Assembly: GCF_020520425.1 (NCBI RefSeq)
Contig: NC_079488.1
Location: forward strand, 10,827,747-10,891,746
DNA length: 64,000 nt
Source: Spinacia oleracea
Taxonomy: Eukaryota; Streptophyta; Magnoliopsida; Caryophyllales; Amaranthaceae
Reading direction: 5' to 3'
The position numbers and the translations under genes were made by a program. The number at the start of each line of letters is the position of its first letter. The stretch's first letter is position 1. Below the pieces are notes generated by a model. It saw only the letters and a program-made list of their open reading frames with translations. It did no database searches and was not told where the DNA came from. Shown here piece after piece: positions 1 to 10,658 of the stretch.

Positions 1-1924
1 ATTATATGCAGAAGTTTCGCATCTAGATCCATTAGATGAAGATTTGAAAAAAAATCAAAATAGATTCTGGTATTAGAATATTTCCCTTTATGCTCCTCAT
101 AGAATGTGTATTTTGCTGTGATGCTCCTTACATAATTTTTTGGATGAAAATCATTTAGCATGCTAATGCTCTTAATTCTAAATGTCCGAATGGTGTGGGG
201 TACTCAAGCTTTTAATGCACTGTGTGAGATGATGTGGCATGCCTTCTACCTTATTTTCTTTTGCCCTAATAATCTGTGGATCCATTTTATATCCCCTGCT
301 TTCTGCTAAGGTGCTTGACCCATGCAGCTAGTTCCGGTTTCTATGTTAATACTTGATAGTTAAGAGCCTTCAGATATGGAGCTCGGATTTTGACTATCCT
401 CTTTCCCTCTCTCCCTCTCTTGGTGGTTGGAGAATGTAAGTGAGTCATTGAGCTTTGCCTGGTAAAGATTGTCCCAAGCTCTAGGTTGAGTTTCTCACTT
501 TCTTGCAGTTTCTCCCACGGTTTGGTTTTAGTATTTAATCTACTTCTGTTTCTCTTGGCTGCAGTGAATGTGAATCAGCTGTGATTGCCCCAATTCTCAC
601 AACATTTTGATATTTGTTCAGGATTGGTATTGGTACTTGATGTGATTTGTGGTATGAGATTTGAGTTTTGTTGGCGCGCCTTTTAGTTTCTGACATGTGC
701 GTAAGAAGTAGATTATGTTTCCAGAATTGGTGTGACTTGACAATGATTATTTTATTATAATGAAGAGGGGTAGGTTTCGAGAGATTGTTTTTTTGTTTTA
801 CTGTTCTGTGTGGTCTCAGATGTTCTCTTTTTTTGGGGTCCTATTGCTCCGAGTGTCCTTGTTTATGACTTTTTGTTGACGAGTGTGAGATTTAGTAGTT
901 TTTATGATATGTTGTCTTTGAATGGTTATACTTTGAACTCGTGGACTTCCTTTCGCTGATATGCAATCACTTTTGTGTGCTTTTACTTATGGAATTTGTA
1001 TACTTGTATACAATCTGTAGCTTGCTTTTCGACATGCCCATCATTATGATAAGTTAATTTTGGGATCCCTGATACTCTTTTATTTCTTGGCTTCTTGCAT
1101 CATCCCTCTTAACTTCAGGAGTTCAACTGTTCCATGGTTATGATTTTGTGAATTTTGATGGTTTCAGAGCAATATCTTCAGAAGTCTTTTGCTCGTTGTG
1201 ACTTGCTAGGTGAAATTGGTCTAAGATTTCTTGTTGGTTTCTTTTCCTGAATCGTTTCATGACTTACTTCTTGCTTTCAAAATTGTTGGTGCACTTTGAA
1301 GTATTTAACATGGCTTGCAATTGGAGGTCTTCTGAACATTTTGATGGTGACGTCTTGTATATTTGCACACTGGACCTGCACAGTGTAGTTGGTTATTTTT
1401 ACAAAGATTTTGGACTCCTTTTCCTTCATAATCTTTTAACTTTTTACCTTTGGGAATTTGTATTTTCTATCCTTTCTTGATTTATTTAGTTAAGCAGTTA
1501 TGTTGGCTGACTTCACACTCTGTTGCTTACATGATATATGAAGGTGGAATCTCCTTTTCCTGGAGTTATCTGGAAGCTCAAGATAATATAAAATTTCGGT
1601 TAGGCTTTCTCTTTGGCATATCATTAGAGTGTGTTCTCTTTCTTCTTGAGTTATTAGACAGTAGTTGCTATTGATTTTCTCTGCCCGGGCAAAAGTTTAT
1701 GCGAAGTTGGTTATATGTGTTGTGACTGGTTCAGCAGAAGATTTTTATTGGGAAGTGGTTTGTTGCCTGTAATATTTATTCTTATTCCAGTGGGAGTCCT
1801 ACGTACCTTGTACAAGTGTGTCAACATTGCCCATTTATATGCCAATATTTTCTTGTTTAATGGGATCCAATACATCAGGTTTATTTGTCTGGAAAATTAC
1901 ACTGGGTAAAGATGTCTCAGGTTA

Positions 1925-2013
1925 TGGTTTTTGGATATCAAGGATAAGTTTCTAATGGTTTGGGATGTCAGGGATATGTTCCAGTGGTTTGGGATATCAG
2001 GGATATGTTCTAT
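1925..2013. repeat. Three-copy tandem repeat, about 29 bp unit
   Basis: Units at about 1925-1955, 1956-1984 and 1985-2013 share the core TGGTTTGGGATRTCAGGGAT. The last two are 29 bp with few differences; the first is 31 bp and more diverged. No function is apparent. Confidence 0.6.
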
Positions 2014-2640
2014 TGTTTTCGGGGCTTCCATGATTTCAGCGCAGATAAACTAGACATATGTTATCTTTATGTTCTGGTGCAAGATATGGTTATACACATG
2101 GTTTTGGGACAATGGTAATTTATTTTTGGACTTTCTGCTATGTTCCATTTTATCGGATACAGAGAAAGAGAGATGCGGTGTTATATCTGGCGTATATTGA
2201 TATGAGAGTGGTGGTATTGAGATTTGTTGCGTTTGAAAGAGGGAAGAGTTACAATCTGTCTCCCCATATTTACACAACTTCTACTCCTTAATTATGCCAT
2301 CAGTTGGAGTTTTTAATGGCATTTGGTTTTGGCGCTGAGTATTCTTCTTCAAGTTTTATGTTGGTCTAATGGTTTTCCTGTCATCAGGGGTTGTATTATT
2401 CTTTTTGTTACAATTACATTGCAGTGACAGTGGTGATACACAATAGTATTTAGTACTATTTACACGTACACAATAGGGATTCAGAAGTTTGGTGTATAAG
2501 TGAGTTTCTGGTTTTCTTTGTCTCTGATGATCTGATACTGAATCTCCTTATATAGATTATGAACATTCAGTTCGTGTCGAGGTTTATAATAAAGGTTGCT
2601 ATGTGATTTTCTGTTCGACATCATCTATGAAGTTTTAGGA

Positions 2641-2740
2641 TGTGATCGTCTGGGTACCAAGTCAATTGGTGTTAGTTTCCATGGTAGGGAGCTCTGGTGT
2701 GATCGTCTGGGTACCATGTCAATTGGTGTTAGTTTCCATG
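2641..2740. repeat. Direct duplication, 43 bp unit, 57 bp period
   Basis: Positions 2641-2683 and 2698-2740 are nearly identical (one mismatch seen), both beginning TGTGATCGTCTGGGTACCA and ending in TTTCCATG. The 14 bp spacer contains GGGAGCTC. It looks like a small local duplication in non-coding DNA. Confidence 0.75.
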
Positions 2741-4115
2741 TTACTGATTTTTGTGGAACATTTGTTGTATTTTTTATATATTTTTCTATAATGTTCTTGG
2801 ATTATATTGAGGTTCTATAAGGCCACAGACCCCGTTTGTTTGGTGGTATGAATTTTAAATTTTTATTTTTTTTATTTCGGTGTTTAGTTCAGCAATACTG
2901 TATATATGTAGACAAATAAATATTATATAATTGTTTTTCTATGGGTACTACTGCTCATTCATTTGATCTATAATACTCACTTTCTATCTACTTAGTGCCA
3001 CATTAATCATCAGAAGGAGCTAGTGTTTGTTCTATTCATCATCACGAGAGAATTATGTGACTGACTGAATGGAATACATATGTCTCTTTGCTAGTTGGCT
3101 TACGTATACTAATGAATAAACTTGATCATAATAAATCTGAAGGTAAAACCTTGATTTCATGGTTTTTAAAATATTTTACTTTTGTTTTTAGAATAAAAAT
3201 TGAGGTTGTGGAGTTATCTTATATATTATGATGCATTGTTTCAGACTATTATATGTATTTCCAGTTCCTGTATTCACATTCTGCATTAGTTTTATGTTGA
3301 TCCCATTTTGTTGGCATTTGTGCTTTATAGGATTGTTTGCTTCACATGCATGCTTGACGTATATATCTTGTTGATCTTGCTTTGCTTGATTGCGTTGTAA
3401 CTAAAACGGACGTCTTGTGTGATTTAGCATCATTGCCTTTATGTTATTGACAAGAGTTCAAAGGTTTCTTGTTGATTAGGAGCGATGTTGGACCTTGGTT
3501 TGATTTACACTCTTTAGCCATCGATTCATGGTATTGTTAATTTTATTTATCATGCTTGGTTTGGATTAGCTCTCTGCTGCAGTAAATTTTTTCTTTCAGA
3601 ATTATAGAGCGGATAACATATGTATATTTTTTTCGTTATTCAATGCATGTTTCTTGAATGATTTTGATCACATATAGTGTGTGAGGTATCTTGGTATAGA
3701 TGATAGTTAAACTTCATTCTCTGCTTCAGTTATATATATATAGTACGGTTGAATTATGCGTGAGATAAAAAACGTGCTTCAGGTGAATCAGGTCCATATT
3801 TGGTCTAGTCCTATCACGTTTTTGATATTTGATGATGTGAATTTTTTATTGTTTAACAATAGTTTTTGTTCTTACCTTTACTGTGATATTTCGTCATCTG
3901 CCTCAGGATCATGTGTTTTTAACTGGTAGGTCTGGTCTTTACTGGGTATATATGCTTGTAGGACTTTCTAGTCGTCTTAAGCCTTCAGGTTCTTGACTTA
4001 TTGTTATTAGGTTGTGTCTTTTTTTTTCTGGGAAGTATATGTTGTAGTTGTTGCTTGAGCTTACGAGTATATCTTTTCTTGTCTACTTTTTAAGCAACCC
4101 ATTGACATGCTTCTT

Positions 4116-4151
4116 GCTTCAGCTTCAGCTTCAGCTTCAGCTTCAGCTTCA
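4116..4151. repeat. Hexanucleotide microsatellite (GCTTCA)6
   Basis: Six uninterrupted copies of GCTTCA (36 bp). Translation would give a short repeat, but the surrounding sequence has no sustained reading frame, so this is treated as a non-coding SSR. Confidence 0.9.
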
Positions 4152-4493
4152 TGCTTTCTTCCTATGGTTCTAGTGTCTCTTGATTTTGATTAGTAGTTTT
4201 TATCAATATGTTGTCCTTTCTTTGGTTGTTTGGCATTCCATTTTGAAGGCATGAAAGTGGAGGGTGGTCTGTTACTGACTCGCTGATTTAAAATGTAGGT
4301 TTGAGACCTTATTTACGTTATTTTATTGTCTGTTTCCTTGGTGGCGTTGGAAATTTATCTGTTTCTAATATTTTGTAAACATAAATATAGTGCTTTCTTG
4401 CTCGTAGTTTATTGGAGGTTTCGGTTTGTCTCAAGTTAACCATACACATTGCATATACCATTAGATAAATGTGATGGCACTGCTTCAATACAG

Positions 4494-4517
4494 GGTCTGC
4501 CAACTTCAGCGAAAACT
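4494..4517 (+). other. Possible 24 bp micro-exon
   Basis: Twenty-four bases lie between a good acceptor (CTTCAATACAG before 4494) and a good donor (GTAAGC from 4518). One frame is open for 8 codons (GLPTSAKT). Such short motifs occur by chance, no neighbouring exon was identified, and the host protein is not recognised, so this is only a candidate. Confidence 0.15.
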
Positions 4518-4907
4518 GTAAGCATCTATTATGTTTCCTTGTTTTTTCTTTGTTGGGTTTTGTACTGCAGAAATTTGTGTTTTAGGCATTTTTAATAAAA
4601 AAAAGTTTTTAACTCCGCCTGTGAGTGACACTGGCAAACATAGACGTTTGGTTAAGAATTAACTTAGAGCTTTAGACCCTTAGCTAAGAAAAGTATCATC
4701 CTTAAATCCTGGTTTATTTTTAGACAAATTTGCTAAAAATAAACTTTTATAACCCATTTGTTTTGTGAGAAACAACATTTTAATTTTCCTTTTTGCGAAA
4801 AACTTGCGAGAGATAACTTTTTTGTCTTTTTCGCCGTTGACTACTCATAAAACCAACAATGTATTACTGGGCTTCAACTTTTTTTTTCATGTTTCGTCGG
4901 GCCTTTT
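4518..4907. other. AT-rich spacer without recognised features
   Basis: No gene, structural RNA or transposon end was recognised between the possible micro-exon and the left inverted arm. Confidence 0.4.
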
Positions 4908-5210
4908 AACCAAATTGGTTAAAAAATAAAAGTGGACGTTAAGCGACAAATTGGTAAAAAAAGTGTCTCAAGCGACAGTTTAGGAAATTTAAATCACAAC
5001 GGCAACGAATACGACACAAAATCGATCTGAATTTAGAAAACCTAATCGCGTGACTTATACGATCTTAATATGTTTTTTTCGATTTTTTTCTTCATTTTCC
5101 TTCATTTAATTTTATGATTAATACTTTTGTAAAAAAAAGAATCGTAATTAATTCCTCCCCGTTTCCTTCCCTTTCATTTTCACTCTCTTCTCCTTCTCTT
5201 CCATTTTTTT
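4908..5210 (+). repeat. Left arm of a long inverted repeat (partner 53929-54247)
   Basis: Beginning AACCAAATTGGTT and running through AGTGGACGTTAAGCGACAAA, AAATCACAACGGC and ATGATTAATACTTTTGTAA to a CT-rich stretch ending CTTCTCTTCCATT, this segment matches the reverse complement of 53929-54247 along its length with scattered substitutions and small indels. With MULE-1 and the Helitron removed, only about 505 bp separate the arms, so they probably formed a roughly 1.1 kb fold-back element into which the other elements inserted. No target duplication was found at the outer ends, and no coding capacity is visible, so the superfamily is unknown. Confidence 0.75.
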
Positions 5211-5494
5211 TCTTACCCACCATTGTTGAAGAATTACTGAGTCAATTCAACAAAAATAAAGGAAGAGCAGCATTAACACAAGGTTTTGGCGTGGTAAAGG
5301 TGAATTTTGGAGTTAATTTCTTGCTTTTGTCTTTTCAAATGCCAAATTAGTAATGGTGGTTGATGTTTGATTATAACCGGTTGGTTATGAAAATTGGTCG
5401 CTTGTAATAGAAAATTCAGGATTTAAGATTTTGATTACTTGATTGTGAAAATTGGGGTTTAAAAAATAGGGTTATTATAATTATGCTTGTTTAA
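5211..5494. other. Left half of the inverted-repeat spacer
   Basis: AT-rich sequence between the left arm and MULE-1, with no convincing ORF. It ends with the MULE-1 target-site duplication at 5495-5503. Confidence 0.45.
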
Positions 5495-5503
5495 TTGATT
5501 AAA
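5495..5503. repeat. MULE-1 target-site duplication, left copy (TTGATTAAA)
   Basis: Nine bases directly before the left TIR are identical to 50142-50150 directly after the right TIR. Nine bp is the typical Mutator target duplication. Confidence 0.9.
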
Positions 5504-5664
5504 GGTTTTTTTTGTGAAAAACTACCTAAAACTTTACAATTTTTGTGAAAAACTACCTAATAAGTTTATCTTTTAAAAAAAACTACCTAAACTTTCTAAA
5601 AAATTATACTAGCACTACCAATTCACAGAATCTGTCAAATTCACTGTTTAGGGGACCCAACACT
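5504..5664 (+). repeat. MULE-1 left terminal inverted repeat
   Basis: Pairs with 49984-50141. Inside the TIR the motif GTGAAAAACTACCTAA occurs twice and a shorter AAAACTACCTAA once more, giving short tandem repeats that could be transposase-binding sites (inference). The two TIRs are similar through CCAACACT and then diverge. Confidence 0.88.
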
Positions 5665-6883
5665 ATCCCGAGGCTGTCTAAACCACAAGTGGCTTGTGTC
5701 CAATATGGACACAAGTGGGGGTATATGAGTAATTTCAAAAGGGTTTATTCCATTGCCCCACACAATTGCTGAATCATATTCCGTTTATGCTATTTTCCGT
5801 TACGGGCACTGTTCCCTCTTTGCTTTTCCCACCAAAATCCCCCTTCACCTTTTCCCTCTTTTTCACTTTTTCCCTCTTTTTTACAATTCAGATATTTTGT
5901 TTCTTTTACCCTCTATTTTATAAATGTAGTACATATGTTTTGTTTAATATAATAATTAGTTTCAAAAGTCAAAATATTGTAGAAATATTAATGTAATACG
6001 AATGTGTAAACTTATTAACCCAACCCAATTATATTTAAGGGAGTTCGAACTCGAGAACGAGATTTACCCAACTAAGTAAAATATAGTTTTTAGTGAAGAC
6101 GACACTAAACGGAATGTAAATGCTAAGTTCTAATACAATAACGTTTGATACCTTTATACTAGTAAAGGGTACCATCCTAGACAGCAAGGGTCACTTTTTG
6201 AAATGTAAATGTATTATATTCTGTAAACCTTATACCAATACAAAAATCGTGTAACAACTTCAATGGTCAATTGGTCAGATCACAAAATTAAAGGACAAAT
6301 GATTGCGATTAATCGTTTGGATTGAAAAAGGAAATTCAAATGAATTATTACGAGAATAACCTATCAAGTTAATTAACAACATCACAATGTTCATAGTCGA
6401 TTCTTTATCTATTTTAATCATCAAGAACACAGTCAATTCTTAAAATACACATGAGACTTAAGGAATATACTATTGACAACCCGAATAACAACATCACGAT
6501 GTTCCATATATAAGCAGCTAATGCGATATTCAAAAGTATCAATAGTTCGTCTTATTGATTTGAGTAACTAGTTATCTACAACCATGTCTAAAACCAACAG
6601 TTATGAATTACGAATATTGAGTATTAACGTTGTTTTATTATTATATTCTTATACAACATTACCTTTTTCTAATGCGATATTCAACGTTATCAATATTTAG
6701 TTGATTGTTACTAAGATAAGCCTTTAAATAAAAGAATAAAAAATGTTAGTAGTTCAATACGAGATCATCTTATTGAAGTAGGCGCATGTTATGAATTTTA
6801 ATTATTAACGGTTTTTCATTATTATATTCTTATACCAATATTAACCTTTTCTAATGTCACACATTTAATATTACCAATGTTAA
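5665..6883. other. MULE-1 subterminal region (transposase 3' side)
   Basis: AT-rich and without a credible gene. It contains segments repeated elsewhere in MULE-1: about 6170-6310 resembles 29945-30130 (including ATGTAAATGTATTATAT), and the TTATTATATTCTTATAC stretches near 6640 and 6820 recur near 30690 and 30825. These dispersed direct repeats suggest a repetitive subterminal domain. It ends with GTTAA (6879-6883), the target duplication of element A. Confidence 0.65.
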
Positions 6884-8291
6884 TGAAGGAAATAATGCCC
6901 TTGGTCCAAGTATGCATTCTATGTTAAGTCTAATAAATGCGGTTCAGTATTAATTAACAAGTTAATAATTCAGTGAGATCAAGTGAGCTGAATGCCTGAC
7001 TAGAGGCCGCTTCAGTTCAAGTGGAATTAATTATATTAATCCACAGCTTACTCTTGACTGAACCCGTAGGGTCACACAAATAGTACGTAAACGGATCAAG
7101 TATTTAATGGCATTAAATACTCCATCTATGGATATTCGGAATCGACGGATCTTGGTTTCAGTGGGAGCTGAGATCGTCACAGGCAAGAAATGAATACCCC
7201 GGAAACGATGATATTGCCGGAAACGGAAATATGGATCGTATCGGAAATATAAATATTATCCAAGTCGTAGATGTTGCCGGAAACGGAAACATGGTACGTA
7301 TCGGAAAATATTATCGGAAATGGAAATATTGCCGGAATCGAAAATATTGCCGGAAACGGAAATATTGTCAGAATCGGAAATATTATCGGAATCGGAAAAT
7401 AATTCCGGAAACAGAAATATTAAATATTTGTTCGAAACGGAAATTAATTCCGGAATCGAAAATATTAAATATTGTTCGTATCGGAAATGAATTCCGGAAA
7501 CGGAAAATTAATCGGAAGCGTATCGTACGAATTAGCATCGGACGAGGCCTGCTAGACGAAGGCCCAGCACGAAGCCGGGCCATCGCCCAGCAAGCCAGCG
7601 CGCCACAACGCACCAGCCAAGGCTGCGCCAGGCCCACCGCAAGGCAGGCCCAGCGCGCGCCAAGGCTGCGGCAGCGTGTGGGCCTCGTGGCAATGGGCTG
7701 CGAGCTCGCGGGCTGCGCGCGCGCGCATGGCGCCCCTCGTGGGCTGCTGTGCGTGCGTGTGTGTGTTTATGTGCTATACGAATCCTAAAGCTATCAGGTT
7801 TCGACATATGATTAAATTCCTAAACCTAAAAGGATGAATTAATTAAAATAAGAATTCTATTAGGATTTTAGTTTAATTAATTCGTATCCTAATAGGATTC
7901 CAGTTCCTTTTCCATACCTCTATAAATAGGTGCCTAGGGTCATAATTTATAGACACAAAAAGGACGATTTCAAGTATTCAAAGTGATTTTTGAGAGCAAA
8001 AATTCAGTCATACAATTGCCTACACTAGCCGAAAATTCTAAGTACCTTAAGGGCGATCCTAGTTGGTCAAGCTTAAGGCGGATCCGGACGTGTTGTGGAC
8101 TATCTACGGAGGGACGACACTTGGAGTCCTAAAGACTTGTTCTTGTTCGGTTCGGGCGCAGCTAGGGAAGGCACGCAACAAAGTGTATGCATCTAAACTA
8201 TGCTAAATGATTATGTGTAAATAATATGCTTTCCTGGCTTTATGGTTTTTCCGCATGATTTATGTTTTGTCATATGTATCATAACCACACA
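6884..8291 (+). repeat. Element A 5' LTR (1408 bp)
   Basis: Starts TGAAGGAAATAATG and ends CCACACA, directly before the primer-binding site. Regions in order: an AT-rich start; an array of CGGAAA/GGAAATATT units (about 7198-7516); a GC-rich block (about 7540-7760); a TATA box in CTCTATAAATAGG near 7919; then the transcribed R/U5 part. The open frames through the repeat array are low-complexity by-products and are not called as genes. Confidence 0.88.
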
Positions 8292-8292
8292 G

Positions 8293-8306
8293 TGGTATCA
8301 CGAGCC
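8293..8306 (+). other. Element A primer-binding site, variant tRNA-Met type
   Basis: TGGTATCACGAGCC follows the LTR by one base. The first 8 bases match the usual initiator-Met primer-binding site TGGTATCAGAGCC, then one extra C intervenes. The same variant occurs in B and C. Confidence 0.8.
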
Positions 8307-9258
8307 TCTTATTATTTTCATAATCTAAATTGCATGAACATGGTTAAATATTACAAATTTGCAAGAATTAAAAGGGGTGATTAATTTTCGTAATTGTTAA
8401 TTAATTGCAAATTGCGTTTATTTAATTATACGTACGCAGTTTTTCGGCAGTTTTTTCGTTACTCATCCAAATCGAGTGATTTTTGTGTCAATTCCGCATG
8501 TAAAAGGCATTCTAAAATTTTGACAAAAAGAGTATTTTTCGGCCGAACCCAGAATTCTCAAATTCGAAGCCTAACCATGACTTTTCGGAGGTTTTAGTTT
8601 TTCGAATGCAAATTTTCGTAAATTTAAGATGTTAAATTAAATATTTGCGATTCTTGTTGATAAATCTTGAATTTTGATAGACCTACTGTATATGTTTAAC
8701 AAGTTTTAATGCCTAGCCTTGTTAATTATGCAATCTAATTTGTAATTATGATTAATTTGTTGAAAATTGGAATAATTTAGAATTAATTTGATTTTCATAA
8801 TTAGTTATAATTTAATTAGATACCTATGATTAAAAACCACCATAAAAATTGTAAATTTATGTTAAATTTTAAATTTTTATGACCTAGACTTGAATCCATT
8901 TAATCGGAAATCAATTAAATAATAAATTTTCGATTTTTCGCCCTAAAATTATGAAATTAATATTATTTATTAATTTGTCATTAATTATAATATAAATTTT
9001 AAATTTTTATGCGATTCGCTCATATAACTTGCACGCACAAAGCAATGGACGCTACGTGTTACCCTTAAGGGGTGTTGTATAGTGCGGGCATGCGACGACG
9101 AGCAAGGGAGCTCATCGCCCATGCGGTACGAATGCAGCGAGCAAGGGCATGGTGCACGAGCACAAGGCAGCAGCCCTGCCTTGTGTCGTGGGCTGTGAGC
9201 AATGGGCGCATGGGCAAGGACGAGAGCAAGGCACGAGCAGTCGCGTGTGGGCAGCAAG
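8307..9258 (+). other. Element A leader, first part
   Basis: Non-coding leader closely similar to 34811-35760 of element C. AT-rich to about 9010, then GC-rich from the GCACGCACAAAGC region. It is cut by element B after GCAAG (9254-9258) and resumes at 19742. Confidence 0.8.
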
Positions 9259-10643
9259 TGAAGGAAATAATGCCCTTGGTCCAAGTATGCATTCTATGTT
9301 AAGTCTAATAAATGCGGTTCAGTATTAATTAACAAGTTAATAATTCAGTGAGATCAAGTGAGCTGAATGCCTAGCTAGAGGCCGCTTCAGTTCAAGTGGA
9401 ATTAATGATATTAATCCACAGCTTACTCTTGACTGAACCCGTAGGGTCACACAAATAGTACGTAAACGGATCAAGTATTTAATGGCATTAAATACTCCAT
9501 CTATGAATATTCGGAACCAACGGATCTTGGTTTCAGTGGGAGCTAAGATCGTCACAGGCAAGAAATGAATACTCCGGAAACGATGATATTGCCGGAAACG
9601 GAAATATGGATCGTATCGGAAATATGAATATTATCCAAGTCGTAGATGTTGCCGGAAACGGAAACATGGTACGTATCGGAAAATATTATTGGAAATGGAA
9701 ATATTACCAGAATCGGAAATATTACCGGAAACGGAAATATTGTCAGAATCGGAAATATTGCCGGAATCGGAAAATAATTCCGGAAACGGAAATATTAAAT
9801 ATTTGTTCGAAACGGAAATTAATTCCGGAATCGGAAATGTTAAATATTGTTCGTATCGGAAATAGATTCCGGAAATGGAAATTTAATCGGAAGCGTATCG
9901 TACGAATTAGCATCGGACGAGGCTTGCCGGACGAAGGCCCAGCACGAAGCTGGGGCCATCGCCCAGCAAGCATGCGCGCCACAAAGCCCAGCCAAGGCAG
10001 CGGCCAGGCCTACCGCAAGGCAGGCCCAGCGCGCGCCAAGAGGCCGCGGCTGCGTGGGCCGTGCTACGCGGGCTGCTGCTCGCACGCGCATGGGCAGCCC
10101 TTGTGGCTGCCGTGTGTGTGTGAGTTTGTGCTCATGCGTGATTCCTGAATCTGCAAGAGTCAGTGTATGATTAAATGTCTATTCCTAATTGGATAAATTA
10201 ATTAAATAGAATTCATGTAGGATTCTAATTCCAATTAATTCGCATCCTACTAGGATTACGATTCCTTTTCCATAACTCTATAAATAAAGGCCTAGGGGTC
10301 ATAATTTATACATAAGTTTCAAAGTATTCAAAAGTGAGTTTTTTGAGAGAAAATTAAAACACATCTTGCTCATAAAAGTGCCGAATTTTCTAGTACCTTA
10401 AGGGCGATTCTAGTTGGTCAATCTTAAGGCGGATCCGGACGTGCTGTGGACTATCTACGGAGGGACGACACTTGGAGTCCTAAAAGACTTGTTCTTGTTC
10501 GGTTCGGGCGCAGCTAGGGAAGGCACGCAACAAAGAGTATGCATCTAATTATGCTATATGATTATGTGTAAATAATATGTTTCCTGGGTTAATGGTTGTT
10601 TCCGCATGATCTATGTAAATGTCATATGTATCATAACCTAACA
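9259..10643 (+). repeat. Element B 5' LTR (1385 bp)
   Basis: Begins TGAAGGAAATAATG and ends ACCTAACA. It contains the CGGAAA-rich array (about 9571-9893), a GC-rich block (about 9915-10125) and a TATA box in CTCTATAAATAAAGG near 10277, so transcription probably starts shortly downstream. Confidence 0.95.
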
Positions 10644-10644
10644 G

Positions 10645-10658
10645 TGGTATCACGAGCC
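10645..10658 (+). other. Element B primer-binding site
   Basis: TGGTATCACGAGCC, one base after the LTR; tRNA-Met type with the same extra C as in A and C. Confidence 0.85.

Larger units (their letters stand above)
1..4493. other. T-rich non-coding DNA, possible intron/UTR at window edge
   Basis: No ORF here resembles a known protein; all open frames are short. The + strand is strongly T-rich, with many polypyrimidine-AG and GT-rich stretches, as in plant introns or UTRs transcribed on +. No transposon termini were recognised. It could be long introns of a gene whose exons lie outside the window, or plain intergenic DNA. Short local duplications inside it are listed separately. Confidence 0.35.

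Noticed and set aside
2520-2560. Possible C/D snoRNA (TGATGA and CTGA boxes)
   Set aside because: No terminal stem, no convincing D' box or guide region; such boxes are frequent by chance in this composition.
1259-2820. Frames of 60-78 codons in the left T-rich region
   Set aside because: Phe/Leu/Val-rich translations expected from T-rich DNA; no start context, splice pattern or known domain.
7231-7788. Open frames of about 157-185 codons in each copia LTR (also 9606, 18704, 33803, 42949)
   Set aside because: They are translations of the CGGAAA-type tandem array and the GC-rich block, low-complexity and present in every LTR; they start and end with the repeat, not with gene-like signals.
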